DNA from: Collimonas humicola
GTDB lineage: Bacteria > Pseudomonadota > Gammaproteobacteria > Burkholderiales > Burkholderiaceae_D
DNA: 64,000 nucleotides
NCBI RefSeq assembly: GCF_018304945.1
Contig: NZ_JAGQEE010000002.1
Coordinates: 496,001 to 560,000 of the forward strand
Direction of reading: 5' to 3'
The translations under genes and the position numbers were made by a program. Below are positions 8,150 through 16,993 of this stretch, piece after piece (position 1 is the stretch's first letter; every line of letters starts with the position of its first letter). The notes beneath the pieces are model-generated. The model did not search any database. It was not told where the DNA came from and saw only the letters and a list, made by a program, of their open reading frames with translations.

Positions 8150-8302
8150 TCACCCAAACAAGGAAAACAGCGCCGTAATCGCACTTACGACGGTGCCAAT
8201 GAGCGCGAAAAAATCGACCCAAGCGTCGAAACGGCTGGGTTCGGTTTTTCTGTATGGTCCCTTAATATCAAAGATAACTCGGCTCCTCCTCCATTTGCGC
8301 AC
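8150..8302 (-). CDS. Possible small membrane peptide or gene remnant
   Basis: A 50-codon minus-strand frame from a GTG at 8302. The first half is basic (MRKWRRSRVIFDIKG) and the second half is one hydrophobic helix (WVDFFALIGTVVSAITALFSLFG) running to the stop. The pattern fits a tail-anchored or holin-like peptide, or the last piece of a larger membrane protein. There is no good ribosome site before the GTG and the frame is open only to a TAA a few codons upstream. Evidence is compositional only. Confidence 0.3.
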   Translation of the reverse strand: MRKWRRSRVIFDIKGPYRKTEPSRFDAWVDFFALIGTVVSAITALFSLFG

Positions 8303-8380
8303 AGCTCTACTAGCAGCCTGTTTACCTTATTATTTAAGGGGGGATCTCAGAATACCAAGTACGGTGGCGTTCCATTAATG

Positions 8381-8640
8381 CTATATTTGCAACCCGTAGC
8401 CAGTGTCAAAGAAGGCTTCCCTGGACACAACTGGAACCGAAGTAAAATCCGCATTACACCCTTGGCCAGGCTGATTATCACTCACGCAATAGAGTTCGTA
8501 TTTGGCACCCTGATATTCAAGTTGCTGTCACCATAAGCATCTGCTACCCAAGTTTCCCGATAACTTAAAATTAAAACCGTCCCGCAGTCCGCAGTCGGCC
8601 ATAACTTTACCGACCGATTCCCTACTCGAGCAAGGTCCAG
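8381..8640 (-). pseudogene. Frameshifted minus-strand gene remnant, unknown family
   Basis: Two minus-strand frames read like consecutive parts of one protein. The upstream part contains WPTADCGTVLILSYRETWV then ADAYGDSN; the downstream part, shifted by one base near 8515-8530, contains LEYQGAKYELYCVSDN, then GQGCNADFTSVPVVSREAFF, and ends at the stop at 8381-8383. Both sides have normal amino acid composition with several Cys and aromatic residues, unlike random translation. The 5' end is lost towards the kelch gene. I do not recognise the family. Confidence 0.45.
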
Positions 8641-8665
8641 GCCATAGGTCAAGCAAGGAGAGAAA

Positions 8666-10069
8666 ATGATTCCCATTTTGACAGCAAGTCGAAAGTTACG
8701 CCCACTAGGGATGCTTGCAATCGCGATACTAATGAGTTCCTGCGGCGGCGGTAGCGATGCCGGGCCAGGAGGGGGTTCAACACCCGTTACCCCCATAACT
8801 CCAGTAACACTTCAATCGATTTCTGTCACACCAAGCCCGTTTACCACCGGTGTCGGGGTTACTCGTCGCTTAACTGCCACCGGTACCTTTTCCGATGGCA
8901 GCACAGCAGATCTTGGAGCAAACGCAGTATGGACTTCTCTTACGCCGTCAGCTGCAACGGTGTCCGCCGGATTAGTCACAGGGGTGGCGCCAGGGGCAGC
9001 GACAATCAGTGTATCCTCAGCGGGCGTATCGGCGAGCATCGCGCTGAACGTGACGACAAACACCTGGTCTCCAGCCGGTACCATGCTTCAGCAGGTGTCG
9101 TCATTCACAATGACGCTGTTAACAAGTGGGAAAGTCCTCTCTTCCGGTAGTGACGGACTGAGCAGTGACGCCGAAATCTACGACCCGGATAAAGATACAT
9201 GGTCAGCCACTGATGCTCAACGAATTGGGAGAATTGGGCAAACCGCAACGTTATTGCTCAGTGGCAAAGTGTTGGTCGCGGGCGGAGGCGACCATCGTCA
9301 AAGTCTACCGGATAGCGTTACCTATGACCCTACTTCAAACAGTTGGTCGACGACGGTGGCGCCAATGCTGTCCGGGCGAATTGGGCATACAGCCACGCTT
9401 TTGCCAAGCGGGCAGGTACTAGTCGCTGGGGGAGCTACTTTCCCCTTGGCCGCCACGCCATCCGAAGAACTCTACGACCCGACTGCCAACGCTTGGTCAG
9501 CCGCCGCGGTCATGACATCTGCCAGAACCTGGCATACCGCAACATTGCTGCCAAACGGCAAAGTGTTTGTCGCAGGCGGGTATATCGCACCGAATAATAC
9601 GATTTCAAGCGCCGAAACCTATGATCCAGGCAGCAATACATGGTCGCCAGCGTCGAGTATGGCTATCGCTCGGAATCAGCACACGGCAACATTATTACCG
9701 AATGGAAAAGTGCTGGTTGCGGGCGGTCAATCCACTACGGGGAACCCATACGCTCCCCTCTCAAGCGCAGAAATATATGACCCGAATACGAATGCCTGGT
9801 CGTCAGCTGGAAATATGGCATCTCCACGCACTGGACATGCAGCAATAGTTTTACCCGATGGAAAAGTACTGGTATTTGGCGGTTCGGCCACTTTGAATGG
9901 GGCACTTGCAAGTGCTGAAATTTACGACCCAGGAACGAACACCTGGTCGTCCGCCGCAAGTATGGCCATTCCGCGTGCTACGCCAACGGCGGTATTGTTA
10001 AAGACTGGTGCAGTCTTGGTTTGCGGCGGAAATTTAGGCACGGGTACAAGCTGCGAGTTTTACTGGTGA
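8666..10069 (+). CDS. Kelch-repeat lipoprotein with a bacterial Ig-like domain
   Basis: A 467-residue surface or periplasmic protein. The leader ends LMSSC, so C26 is the likely lipidated residue, followed by a Gly/Ser/Pro linker. Residues about 48-130 form a BIG2-type Ig domain (LQSISVTPSPFTTGVG, SATVSAGLVTGVAPGAATIS). From about 135 to the end there are six kelch-type blades of roughly 50-55 residues, each with HTATLLPNGKVLVAGG followed by AEIYDPxTNxW. This builds a beta-propeller, usually used for binding rather than catalysis. AAGGAGAG precedes the ATG. The gene is more AT-rich than its surroundings and sits between decayed fragments, consistent with acquisition by transfer. The ligand is unknown. 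Confidence 0.8.
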   Translation: MIPILTASRKLRPLGMLAIAILMSSCGGGSDAGPGGGSTPVTPITPVTLQSISVTPSPFTTGVGVTRRLTATGTFSDGSTADLGANAVWTSLTPSAATVSAGLVTGVAPGAATISVSSAGVSASIALNVTTNTWSPAGTMLQQVSSFTMTLLTSGKVLSSGSDGLSSDAEIYDPDKDTWSATDAQRIGRIGQTATLLLSGKVLVAGGGDHRQSLPDSVTYDPTSNSWSTTVAPMLSGRIGHTATLLPSGQVLVAGGATFPLAATPSEELYDPTANAWSAAAVMTSARTWHTATLLPNGKVFVAGGYIAPNNTISSAETYDPGSNTWSPASSMAIARNQHTATLLPNGKVLVAGGQSTTGNPYAPLSSAEIYDPNTNAWSSAGNMASPRTGHAAIVLPDGKVLVFGGSATLNGALASAEIYDPGTNTWSSAASMAIPRATPTAVLLKTGAVLVCGGNLGTGTSCEFYW

Positions 10070-10270
10070 AGACATAGCTCGACAGGCTGGGGCCTGACGC
10101 TCAAGACGTCGGCGCCATAGCCTGTCCTCAACACGTAGGGAAGCCAAACGGTGGCAGGTACTACTTAACCCATATCAAAATAAGTCGCGTTATATGGCGA
10201 AGCGATCATTGACGCGATCTCTCCCAAGACGATGAGCGTTGACGGTCCAGGCCACAGTTCCATTGCTGCT
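10070..10270. other. Spacer after the kelch gene with an imperfect hairpin
   Basis: ACAGGCT shortly after the stop pairs with AGCCTGT about 30 nt later, a possible weak terminator without a U-run. Nothing else is recognisable before the minus-strand fragment that starts at 10271. Confidence 0.35.
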
Positions 10271-10576
10271 TCAGCTATTGACTACAAGTAGCGGGCATTC
10301 TAATGAATTTCCATCGATGCACTTTCCGAGCGCATCGAGTGATCCTGAGGCAGATTCCAGATTTACAGGTAGAGATTTCCTAACCATGCCATCGCCAGCG
10401 AATGCTATGTTTCCAGTCGGAAGCCGCCAGTCGTCTGAGAGATTGAACTGCTTTGCAATTACCGCGCCGGCCTTTTTATCGGCTGTATCAACATCGAGCG
10501 TCTTTGCCGGTGCAATCCCGATGATTTCAAATCTAATCGATTTCGCGTCATAGCACCTTGAACTGGATGCTACTAC
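10271..10576 (-). pseudogene. 5'-truncated minus-strand gene tail fused in frame behind mnmE
   Basis: Directly after the mnmE TAA the same frame stays open for 101 more codons to a TGA at 10271-10273. Its translation looks like a real protein end: CYDAKSIRFEIIGIAPAKTL, KQFNLSDDWRLPTGNIAFAG, then LDALGKCIDGNSLECPLLVV. There is no ATG, GTG or TTG near its 5' end, so it cannot start by itself. MnmE normally ends in CIGK, so this is not part of MnmE; it looks like a foreign gene whose front was removed when DNA joined at the mnmE 3' end. Family not recognised. Confidence 0.5.
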
Positions 10577-10594
10577 TTATTTCCCAATACAAAA
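10577..10594 (-). repeat. mnmE 3'-end integration-site sequence
   Basis: The last 18 bases of mnmE on the minus strand are TTTTGTATTGGGAAATAA. This corresponds to the attachment site used by SGI1-like islands in other proteobacteria (the last 18 bp of trmE). The abrupt change from core gene to truncated foreign-looking coding sequence occurs exactly at this point. No integrase gene remains. Confidence 0.45.
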
Positions 10595-11974
10595 CCGCGA
10601 AAAAATCACCCCGAGCAAATCATCCGGCGTAAACGCCCCGGTGATGCTGCTCAGCCGATCCTGCGCCAGCCGCAACTCTTCCGCAAACAAATCCAGCGAC
10701 TGATCATTGACGCGGTTGTCGATAGCGGCGTGCTGGTCGGCAATCTCCAGATGATCACGCGCCGCCTTGAGCGCTATCAGGTGCCGCTCGCGCGCCAGGT
10801 AGCGCGATTCGCCTGTTTGCTGCCAGCCGGCGATGCGCAGCAGTTCGGTGCGCAGCAGGTCGATGCCGAGGTGGTCGGTGGCGGACAGGTAGATATGGGT
10901 GACTTCGCCCATCACATCGACCGCGGGTTTATGGCCGGACTGGTCGATCTTGTTCCAGATGCGGATCACCGGCGCGTTGCCCGGAAAGCGGGCGACGATT
11001 TTTTCATCGGCCAGCGACGGGCCGTGGTTGGCGTCCAGCATGTGCAGGATGACGTCGGCCTTGGCCACCGCGGCCCAGGTGCGCTCGATGCCGATGCGTT
11101 CGACTTCGTCGTTGGCGTCTTCGGCATCGCGGATGCCGGCGGTGTCGATGATGTTGAGCGGGATGCCTTCCAGCTGGATCGTTTCCGTGACTTTATCGCG
11201 GGTGGTGCCGGCGATCGGCGTGACGATGGCGACGTCGGCGCCGGCCAGCACGTTGAGCAGGGATGATTTGCCGACGTTCGGCTGTCCGGCCAGCACGATG
11301 TTCAGGCCGTCGCGCAGCAAGGCGCCTTGCGCGGCCTGGCTGAACACATTGTCCAGTGTGCTGCGGATGGTCGCCAGCTGGCCGCGTGCGTCGGATTTTT
11401 CCAGGAAGTCGATTTCTTCTTCCGGAAAATCCAAAGTGGCTTCGACCAGCATGCGCAAATTGGTGACTTGCTCTACCAGCGCGTGGATCACCTTGGAAAA
11501 CGCGCCGGACAAGGATTCCGAGGCCGACTTCGCCGCCGCCTCGGTAGAAGCTTCGATCAGGTCGGCCACCGCTTCCGCCTGCGCCAGGTCGAGCTTGTCG
11601 TTGATGAAGGCGCGCTGGGTGAATTCGCCCGGTTCGGCCATGCGCAAGCCGAGTTCCGCACCGGCCGCCAAGCAGCGGCTGAGCAGCATCTGCAGCACCA
11701 CCGGACCGCCATGGCCCTGCAGTTCCAGTACGTCTTCGCCAGTGTAGGAATGCGGCGCCTTGAAATAGATCGCCAGGCCCTGGTCGATGACGCTGCCGTC
11801 GACGTTCTTGAACGGCAGGTAGGTGGCGTGGCGCGGGACCAGCTTGTTTTCCGCGACGCCGCAAACGGCTTCAATGACGGGACCGAGATGCTTGCCGGAG
11901 ATGCGGACTACGCCGATGCCGCCGCGTCCTGGTGCGGTAGCGATGGCGGCGATGGGGGAGGAATCGAAAGACAT
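10577..11974 (-). CDS. mnmE: tRNA modification GTPase MnmE (TrmE)
   Basis: A 465-residue GTPase that works with MnmG to place the carboxymethylaminomethyl group on wobble uridine-34 of certain tRNAs. The N-terminal folate-binding domain starts [21 protein letters not shown]. The embedded G domain has the P-loop GQPNVGKSS (near residue 229), [15 protein letters not shown] and NKID. The C-terminus is the diagnostic FCIGK with the conserved Cys three residues from the end. Length is normal. It is last in the leftward rpmH-rnpA-yidD-yidC-mnmE group; a strong hairpin at 12031-12067 separates it from yidC. Confidence 0.97.
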   Translation of the reverse strand: MSFDSSPIAAIATAPGRGGIGVVRISGKHLGPVIEAVCGVAENKLVPRHATYLPFKNVDGSVIDQGLAIYFKAPHSYTGEDVLELQGHGGPVVLQMLLSRCLAAGAELGLRMAEPGEFTQRAFINDKLDLAQAEAVADLIEASTEAAAKSASESLSGAFSKVIHALVEQVTNLRMLVEATLDFPEEEIDFLEKSDARGQLATIRSTLDNVFSQAAQGALLRDGLNIVLAGQPNVGKSSLLNVLAGADVAIVTPIAGTTRDKVTETIQLEGIPLNIIDTAGIRDAEDANDEVERIGIERTWAAVAKADVILHMLDANHGPSLADEKIVARFPGNAPVIRIWNKIDQSGHKPAVDVMGEVTHIYLSATDHLGIDLLRTELLRIAGWQQTGESRYLARERHLIALKAARDHLEIADQHAAIDNRVNDQSLDLFAEELRLAQDRLSSITGAFTPDDLLGVIFSRFCIGK

Positions 11975-12030
11975 GGAATTATTCTACGAGGGTTGTTAAA
12001 TAATAGAAACAGCGACAAGCAGAAGCCAAC

Positions 12031-12067
12031 AAAAAAGCCCGTGAATTCTTGATTCACGGGCTTTTTT
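12031..12067. terminator. Bidirectional intrinsic terminator between yidC and mnmE
   Basis: AAAAAAGCCCGTGAAT (12031-12046) pairs perfectly with its complement at 12052-12067 around a 5-base loop, giving a GC stem flanked by A and T runs. It ends the yidC transcript, so mnmE probably has its own promoter in the short gap at 11975-12030 or depends on readthrough. Confidence 0.85.
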
Positions 12068-12099
12068 ACGACAATCGATATAAATCGATTTCAGTCGAT

Positions 12100-13782
12100 T
12101 CAGGCTTTCGCAGGACCAGCACCCATCTTGCGGGTAATCACCCATTGCTGCGCAATCGACAGCACGTTGTTGGTGACCCAGTACAGCACCAGGCCCGACG
12201 GGAAGAAGAAGAACATGACCGAGAAAATCAGCGGCATGAACATCATCACCTTGGCTTGCATCGGATCAGGCGGCGTCGGGTTCAGCTTGGTCTGGATGAA
12301 CATCGAGACCGCCATCAGCACCGGCAAGATGTAGAACGGATCCGGTGCGGCCAGGTCGTGGATCCAGCCGATCCACGGCGCATTGCGGATTTCCACGCTG
12401 GCCAGTAGCACCCAGTACAGCGAGATGAAGACCGGGATCTGGATCACGATCGGCAGGCAGCCGCCGAGCGGGTTGATCTTTTCGGTCTTGTACAGCTCCA
12501 TCATGGCCTGGTTCATCTTTTGCGGCTCGGACTTGAAGCGCTCGCGGATCGCGGTCATCTTCGGCGTCACCAGTTTCATCTTGGCCATGCTGCGATAGCT
12601 CGCCGCCGACAATGGGAAGAAGGCCAGCTTGATCAGCACGGTCAGGGCGATGATGGTGAAGCCCCAGTTGCCCAGTACTTTATGGATCTGCGTCATCAGC
12701 CAGAAAATCGGCTTGGCGATGATGGTCAGCCAGCCATAGTCCTTGACCAGTTCCAGGCCAGGAGCAACCGCTTCCAGGTCGCTCTGGATTTCCGGACCGG
12801 AATACAGGCGCGCATCCATGCTCACGCTGGCGCCCGGTGCGATCGTGCCCAGCGGCAGGATGTTGCCGACGGCGTACAGGTTGGTGGCGATCTTCTTGGT
12901 GAAGATTTCGCGCGGCGCCTTGTCTTGCGGAATGAACGCGGAAACAAAGTAGTGCTGGATCAGGGCAAACCAGCCGTCGTCAGACTTGGTGGCGTGTTCT
13001 GCCTTGCCGCTTTCGATCTTGTCGAAGGGGAATTTCTGGAACTTGCTGCCTTCGGTGTAGACCGATGCGCCGGTGAAAGTGTGCACGAAACGCTGTTCGC
13101 CTTCAGGTGCATTGCCGTCGCGCACCAGCTGCAGGTACAGCGAAGGCGATACCGGAGCGCCGCTGTCGTTGGTGACGGTGTGCTTGACGTCGATCGTGTA
13201 GTCGCCGCGCTTGAAGGTGAAAGTCTTGGTCAGCTTGACGCCGCCTTCAGTCGATTCCAGCACCAGTTGCACCTGGTTGCCATTGCCCAGCGTACGGACG
13301 CCAGGCAAGGCCGTGAACGGCGACTTGTGGTTAGGGAAAGGACCGCCGATCAGGCCGGTTTCAGCCAGGTAGGTGCGGGTTGCGCTGGAGTCGAACAGCA
13401 CCAGGTTCTTGGTCGGATCGACCGTATCCTTGTGCTTCAGCAGTTCCAGGCGCTTCAGTTCGCCGCCAACCGTATCGATGTCTGCCTTGACCACATCGGT
13501 AGTGATGGTGATGACTTCGCCCTTGGCGTCGGCCGCGGTAGCCGGCACGGCGCTGGCGGACGGCGTTGCTGCGCCCGCTGCGCTGGCCGAAGCTTGCGGC
13601 ACATCGGTGCTGGCGCCGGCAGCTGCACTGGCAGGACCGGTGGCGGCTGGCGCGGCAGGTGCGGTTTGAGCGGTGCCCGGGAAGAACAGCGACGGTTGGC
13701 CGTTATGGCGCTGCCACTGGTCCCAGAGGAACAATAGCGACACCGAAAATACAACCCACAGGACGGTACGTTTGATATCCAT
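12100..13782 (-). CDS. yidC: Membrane protein insertase YidC
   Basis: A 560-residue inner-membrane insertase that helps Sec-dependent and Sec-independent proteins enter the membrane. Visible are TM1 ([16 protein letters not shown], residues 5-20), an Ala/Pro/Ser linker, the large periplasmic P1 beta domain (about 70-345) and the conserved C-terminal five-helix core with [40 protein letters not shown] and the final [18 protein letters not shown]. It lies 19 nt after yidD in the standard ribosomal-protein/RNase P/insertase cluster. Confidence 0.97.
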   Translation of the reverse strand: MDIKRTVLWVVFSVSLLFLWDQWQRHNGQPSLFFPGTAQTAPAAPAATGPASAAAGASTDVPQASASAAGAATPSASAVPATAADAKGEVITITTDVVKADIDTVGGELKRLELLKHKDTVDPTKNLVLFDSSATRTYLAETGLIGGPFPNHKSPFTALPGVRTLGNGNQVQLVLESTEGGVKLTKTFTFKRGDYTIDVKHTVTNDSGAPVSPSLYLQLVRDGNAPEGEQRFVHTFTGASVYTEGSKFQKFPFDKIESGKAEHATKSDDGWFALIQHYFVSAFIPQDKAPREIFTKKIATNLYAVGNILPLGTIAPGASVSMDARLYSGPEIQSDLEAVAPGLELVKDYGWLTIIAKPIFWLMTQIHKVLGNWGFTIIALTVLIKLAFFPLSAASYRSMAKMKLVTPKMTAIRERFKSEPQKMNQAMMELYKTEKINPLGGCLPIVIQIPVFISLYWVLLASVEIRNAPWIGWIHDLAAPDPFYILPVLMAVSMFIQTKLNPTPPDPMQAKVMMFMPLIFSVMFFFFPSGLVLYWVTNNVLSIAQQWVITRKMGAGPAKA

Positions 13783-13801
13783 AAGAGTATTTATCTATGA
13801 T

Positions 13802-14086
13802 TCAGGAATGGCTGCAACCGCAAGACCGGGAAGGCGCTGCGGGTTTGACTGCAGATGGAGATGCGGATGACGGATGCGGCGGCACCGGATCGAGTCCGCC
13901 GGCGTGCCAGGGATGGCATTTGCACAGGCGACGTCCGGCCAGCATGCTGCCTTTGAAGGCGCCATGCGTGCGGATTGCTTCGGCTGCGTAATCGGAGCAG
14001 CTGGGATAAAAACGGCAATTCTGTCCCAGAAACGGGCTGATGCCCAGTTTGTAGAGTCGCAACAGGAACAGTAGAGGCATTTTCAT
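13802..14086 (-). CDS. yidD: Membrane protein insertion efficiency factor YidD
   Basis: A 94-residue protein starting at the ATG at 14086 ([21 protein letters not shown]). The core [19 protein letters not shown] and [16 protein letters not shown] carry the conserved Cys residues of the family. YidD is a peripheral inner-membrane protein that aids YidC-dependent insertion. An upstream GTG-type extension exists but does not match the family. The C-terminal tail after DPVPP is slightly longer than in E. coli. Confidence 0.92.
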   Translation of the reverse strand: MKMPLLFLLRLYKLGISPFLGQNCRFYPSCSDYAAEAIRTHGAFKGSMLAGRRLCKCHPWHAGGLDPVPPHPSSASPSAVKPAAPSRSCGCSHS

Positions 14087-14168
14087 GACAGCTTTTTTCC
14101 CTTCTTCTTCCGGCCCGCCGTATATATAGCCAGGCTGGAACAATACAAGCCCCATGCCGTAGCTGTAA

Positions 14169-14576
14169 CTACGGCTTGCCGGCCGCCAGGCGTTGCGACG
14201 CGAACAGCTGCTTGAGCTCGCTCAGCAATTCCCGCTTCAGGCGCGCGGTGGTAGCCGGACCTGCCTTGGTGTTTACCGGTTTGGATAAACGCACAATGCA
14301 GTCGATTGGCGGCAATGGTGTCAGGCGAAACAGCTCGCGCGTAACGCGTTTGACGGTGTTACGCGTAACAGCGCGCGGCGCCAGCCGCTTCGCCGCCACC
14401 ACGCCCAGACGGGCATGCGGCAGCGTGTTGCGGCGGGTGTACAAGACGAAGTGCGCTGTTCTATAGACAGGGCGCAAACGAAAAACGGATGAAAACTCAT
14501 CCGTTTTAACGATGCGCCGGTCGCGTGAAAAGTCTTGAGCGCAGTTCTCAGCGGAACAACGGTCGGTATCAGTCAC
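14169..14576 (-). CDS. rnpA: Ribonuclease P protein component
   Basis: About 135 residues. The protein subunit of RNase P binds the 5' leader of precursor tRNA and assists the catalytic RNA. The conserved [17 protein letters not shown] start region, [18 protein letters not shown] and the RNxxKRxxRE motif ([13 protein letters not shown]) are all present. The start is uncertain: I chose the GTG at 14576, the first sensible codon after the rpmH stop; an in-frame ATG at 14663 would overlap rpmH. The gene is just 28 nt downstream of rpmH, the usual arrangement. Confidence 0.92.
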   Translation of the reverse strand: MTDTDRCSAENCAQDFSRDRRIVKTDEFSSVFRLRPVYRTAHFVLYTRRNTLPHARLGVVAAKRLAPRAVTRNTVKRVTRELFRLTPLPPIDCIVRLSKPVNTKAGPATTARLKRELLSELKQLFASQRLAAGKP

Positions 14577-14604
14577 GCAAGCAACGCCTTGGCGTCCGGC
14601 TTGA

Positions 14605-14739
14605 TTAAGCTGCCAGACGTTTGCGGCCTTTAGCGCGACGTGCATTGAGCACAGCGCGGCCACCGCGGGTTGCCATACGGGCGCGGAAGCCGTGAGTACG
14701 CTTACGGCGCACGACGGAAGGTTGGTAAGTACGTTTCAT
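14605..14739 (-). CDS. rpmH: 50S ribosomal protein L34
   Basis: A 44-residue, extremely basic protein, [18 protein letters not shown] at the start and GRKRLAA at the end, which is the canonical L34 sequence. L34 sits in the 23S rRNA core of the large subunit. It is the first gene of the leftward cluster and is divergent from dnaA, so its promoter lies in the 14740-15207 region. Confidence 0.97.
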   Translation of the reverse strand: MKRTYQPSVVRRKRTHGFRARMATRGGRAVLNARRAKGRKRLAA

Positions 14740-15207
14740 GTTGGTCTCGCTAATCAGCAAAAATAAATCGGATCTTCACACTCAGAGCGCTGGGTTTTTA
14801 CCCTTTCGCTACTTGAGCTGGAGCCGGGTGCCCGATATATAACCAGCGTACAGCTAGGTAATCGGGACAGGATCTGGCGACAGTCAACGCGCAAACGAGC
14901 AATTCAGCGGACAGTGAACCTTGAATTAAACCGCATTTTCTGCTTGTTTGTCAATCACTTAGGGCTCTTTTCCACAAGGTCCTTTTCTCCCGGCCGCCAG
15001 CAATAATTGGCCGTGCCTGTGGATAACTTGCGCCGGCAAGGGTAGAATAGCGACTTATGTGTGGCACGCCCGCCAGTTAAGCATTGCGCAGTTATCCAAC
15101 CCGGCTACTTGTTTGGCGCCGGGGGTAATACTGAATCAGCGTGCAATAAAAACATCAGCCCAGGGCGTAAAGAACCTCATCCCGCACACCTTCACTTAGA
15201 ACGATTC
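14740..15207. promoter_or_regulatory. rpmH-dnaA intergenic region with DnaA-box-like sites (possible oriC part)
   Basis: This 468-bp gap holds both divergent promoters. A perfect DnaA box, TTATCCACA on the minus strand, lies at 15018-15026; TTTTCCACA at 14968-14976 and TTATCCAAC at 15092-15100 are near matches. Boxes here can autoregulate dnaA and may be part of the origin. I see no clear AT-rich 13-mer array, so the exact origin cannot be fixed. A GTG at 15061 opens an in-frame extension of dnaA that does not match DnaA. Confidence 0.6.
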
Positions 15208-16647
15208 ATGGAAAATTTCTGGCAGAGCTGCTCTACCCAGTTGGAGCAGGAATTGACGCCTCAACAATTTAGCGCGTGGATAAAACCGCTGACGCCCCTC
15301 GACTACGAGGATGGCCGCTTGCGCATAGCGGCGCCAAATCGCTTCAAGCTGGATTGGGTCAAAACGCAGTTTGCCAGCCGCATCACCACGCTGGCGCACC
15401 AATATTGGGAAGCGCCGATCGAAGTGGTGTTCGTGCTCGACCCGCGCAAGGCAGCCCCCGCTCCGTCCATGTCCAGCATGCCGGTGGCGCACGCCAGTAC
15501 TAATAATAGTAGCGAGCAGTCGGGCGCGATGTCGTCCGCTGCCGGCGGTGGAACTTATGGCAACAGCAACTTCGACCGCCTGCCGGAAGTGCAGACCGAG
15601 AACAGCGCCGTCACCGCCCGGCGCGATCAATCGCGTATCAATACGGCACTGAGTTTCGACAGTTTCGTTACCGGAAAAGCCAATCAATTGGCACGCGCGG
15701 CAGCGATCCAGGTCGCCAATAATCCGGGCGTTTCCTACAATCCGCTGTTCCTGTACGGCGGCGTCGGCCTCGGCAAGACCCACTTGATCCACGCCATCGG
15801 CAACCAGCTGCTGGCCGACAATCCGAACTCCAAGATCCGCTACATCCACGCAGAACAGTACGTTCGCGACGTAGTGACTGCTTACCAACGCAAGGGTTTC
15901 GACGATTTCAAGCGCTATTACCATTCGCTCGATCTGTTGCTGATTGACGACATCCAGTTCTTCGGCGGCAAGAGCCGCACCCAGGAAGAATTCTTTTACG
16001 CATTCGAAGCATTGATTGCGGCAAAGAAACAAATCATCATCACCAGCGATACCTATCCCAAAGAAATCACCGGCATGGATGACCGCCTGATTTCGCGTTT
16101 CGATTCCGGCCTGACGGTCGCCATCGAACCGCCGGAACTGGAAATGCGGGTCGCGATCCTGCTCAAAAAAGCGGCATCCGAAGGCGTGACTTTCTCCGAT
16201 GATGTGGCGTTTTTTGTTGCCAAACACCTACGTTCCAACGTCCGCGAACTGGAAGGCGCCCTGCGCAAGATTCTTGCTTACTCCCGTTTCCATGGCAAAG
16301 ACATCAGCATCGATGTTGTCAAGGATGCATTGAAAGATTTGCTGTCGGTACAGAACCGCCAGATCTCGGTAGAGAATATTCAGAAGACGGTGGCGGACTT
16401 CTTTAACATTAAAGTTGCCGATATGTACTCGAAAAAGCGCCCGGCGAATATCGCCCGCCCGCGCCAGATTGCGATGTACCTTGCCAAAGAATTAACCCAG
16501 AAAAGCTTGCCGGAAATCGGTGAATTGTTCGGCGGCCGCGACCATACCACGGTGCTGCACGCCGTCCGCAAGATCGCCGCCGACCGCACCAAGAATCCGG
16601 AATGCAACCACGAATTGCATGTGCTGGAACAGACGCTCAAGGGTTGA
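15208..16647 (+). CDS. dnaA: Chromosomal replication initiator protein DnaA
   Basis: 479 residues from the ATG at 15208, where the typical N-terminus [20 protein letters not shown] begins. Domain I covers about residues 1-85 and is followed by a variable Ser/Asn-rich linker. The AAA+ domain has Walker A GGVGLGKT (residues 184-191) and Walker [10 protein letters not shown]. The C-terminal DNA-binding domain ends with [15 protein letters not shown], which reads DnaA boxes. DnaA-ATP opens the origin and recruits the helicase. dnaN and gyrB follow on the same strand, as in most chromosome origins. Confidence 0.98.
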   Translation: MENFWQSCSTQLEQELTPQQFSAWIKPLTPLDYEDGRLRIAAPNRFKLDWVKTQFASRITTLAHQYWEAPIEVVFVLDPRKAAPAPSMSSMPVAHASTNNSSEQSGAMSSAAGGGTYGNSNFDRLPEVQTENSAVTARRDQSRINTALSFDSFVTGKANQLARAAAIQVANNPGVSYNPLFLYGGVGLGKTHLIHAIGNQLLADNPNSKIRYIHAEQYVRDVVTAYQRKGFDDFKRYYHSLDLLLIDDIQFFGGKSRTQEEFFYAFEALIAAKKQIIITSDTYPKEITGMDDRLISRFDSGLTVAIEPPELEMRVAILLKKAASEGVTFSDDVAFFVAKHLRSNVRELEGALRKILAYSRFHGKDISIDVVKDALKDLLSVQNRQISVENIQKTVADFFNIKVADMYSKKRPANIARPRQIAMYLAKELTQKSLPEIGELFGGRDHTTVLHAVRKIAADRTKNPECNHELHVLEQTLKG

Positions 16648-16993
16648 TCCGGGGTTGATTCCAGCTTGATTTTGACATTTCGGGCGATTGTGCACTTTGC
16701 CTGTCAGCCTGTGGATAAGTTTGTATAAAGTAAGTTCGGGTAAGTTTGGCCTGGTGCGGAAACTGTGGTTTTTTTGCTGATTTGGTTAAATCAGGCTGCT
16801 TGTTGATTTATTAACCAATAATCGGAAAAAATCCGCAAAGCGGCGCAGATTTCCGCCCCGGACCGGTCCGTAGAGGGGCGATTTAAGTTACATTTACAGA
16901 CTGCTTACCAAGCATTTAAACCGTACGCATTTAGGCATACTTAGGCATACAGCAAGCAGCAATATTTGATTTTTAAATAACAAGGATATAGCT
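16648..16993. promoter_or_regulatory. dnaA-dnaN intergenic region with a DnaA box and a tandem decamer
   Basis: A 346-bp, partly AT-rich spacer. A perfect DnaA box (TGTGGATAA, minus strand) lies at 16710-16718 and an AT-rich stretch with TTGATTTATTAACCAATAA at about 16803-16821. A tandem repeat TTAGGCATAC occurs twice at 16931-16940 and 16941-16950, just before dnaN. The spacer could contribute to the origin and carries the dnaN promoter; AACAAGGATATAGCT before the ATG includes the ribosome site. Confidence 0.55.

Larger units (their letters stand above)
7876..8665. other. Decayed, AT-richer intergenic region
   Basis: Nearly 800 bases without an intact convincing gene. It holds a short mnmE-end-like sequence at 8019-8029, a possible 50-codon minus-strand membrane peptide (8150-8302) and a frameshifted minus-strand coding remnant (8381-8640). 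Its composition is clearly more AT-rich than the pil genes or mnmE. I read it as the degraded end of an accessory insertion that includes the kelch lipoprotein. Confidence 0.55.

Noticed and set aside
8100-8378. 92-codon plus-strand frame in the decayed patch
   Set aside because: Its composition is unlike a protein, it has no ribosome site, and the opposite strand looks more coding-like.
15061-15207. GTG-initiated N-terminal extension of DnaA
   Set aside because: The 49 extra residues match nothing in DnaA, whose normal start MENFWQSC is at 15208, and the extension would cover the dnaA regulatory region.
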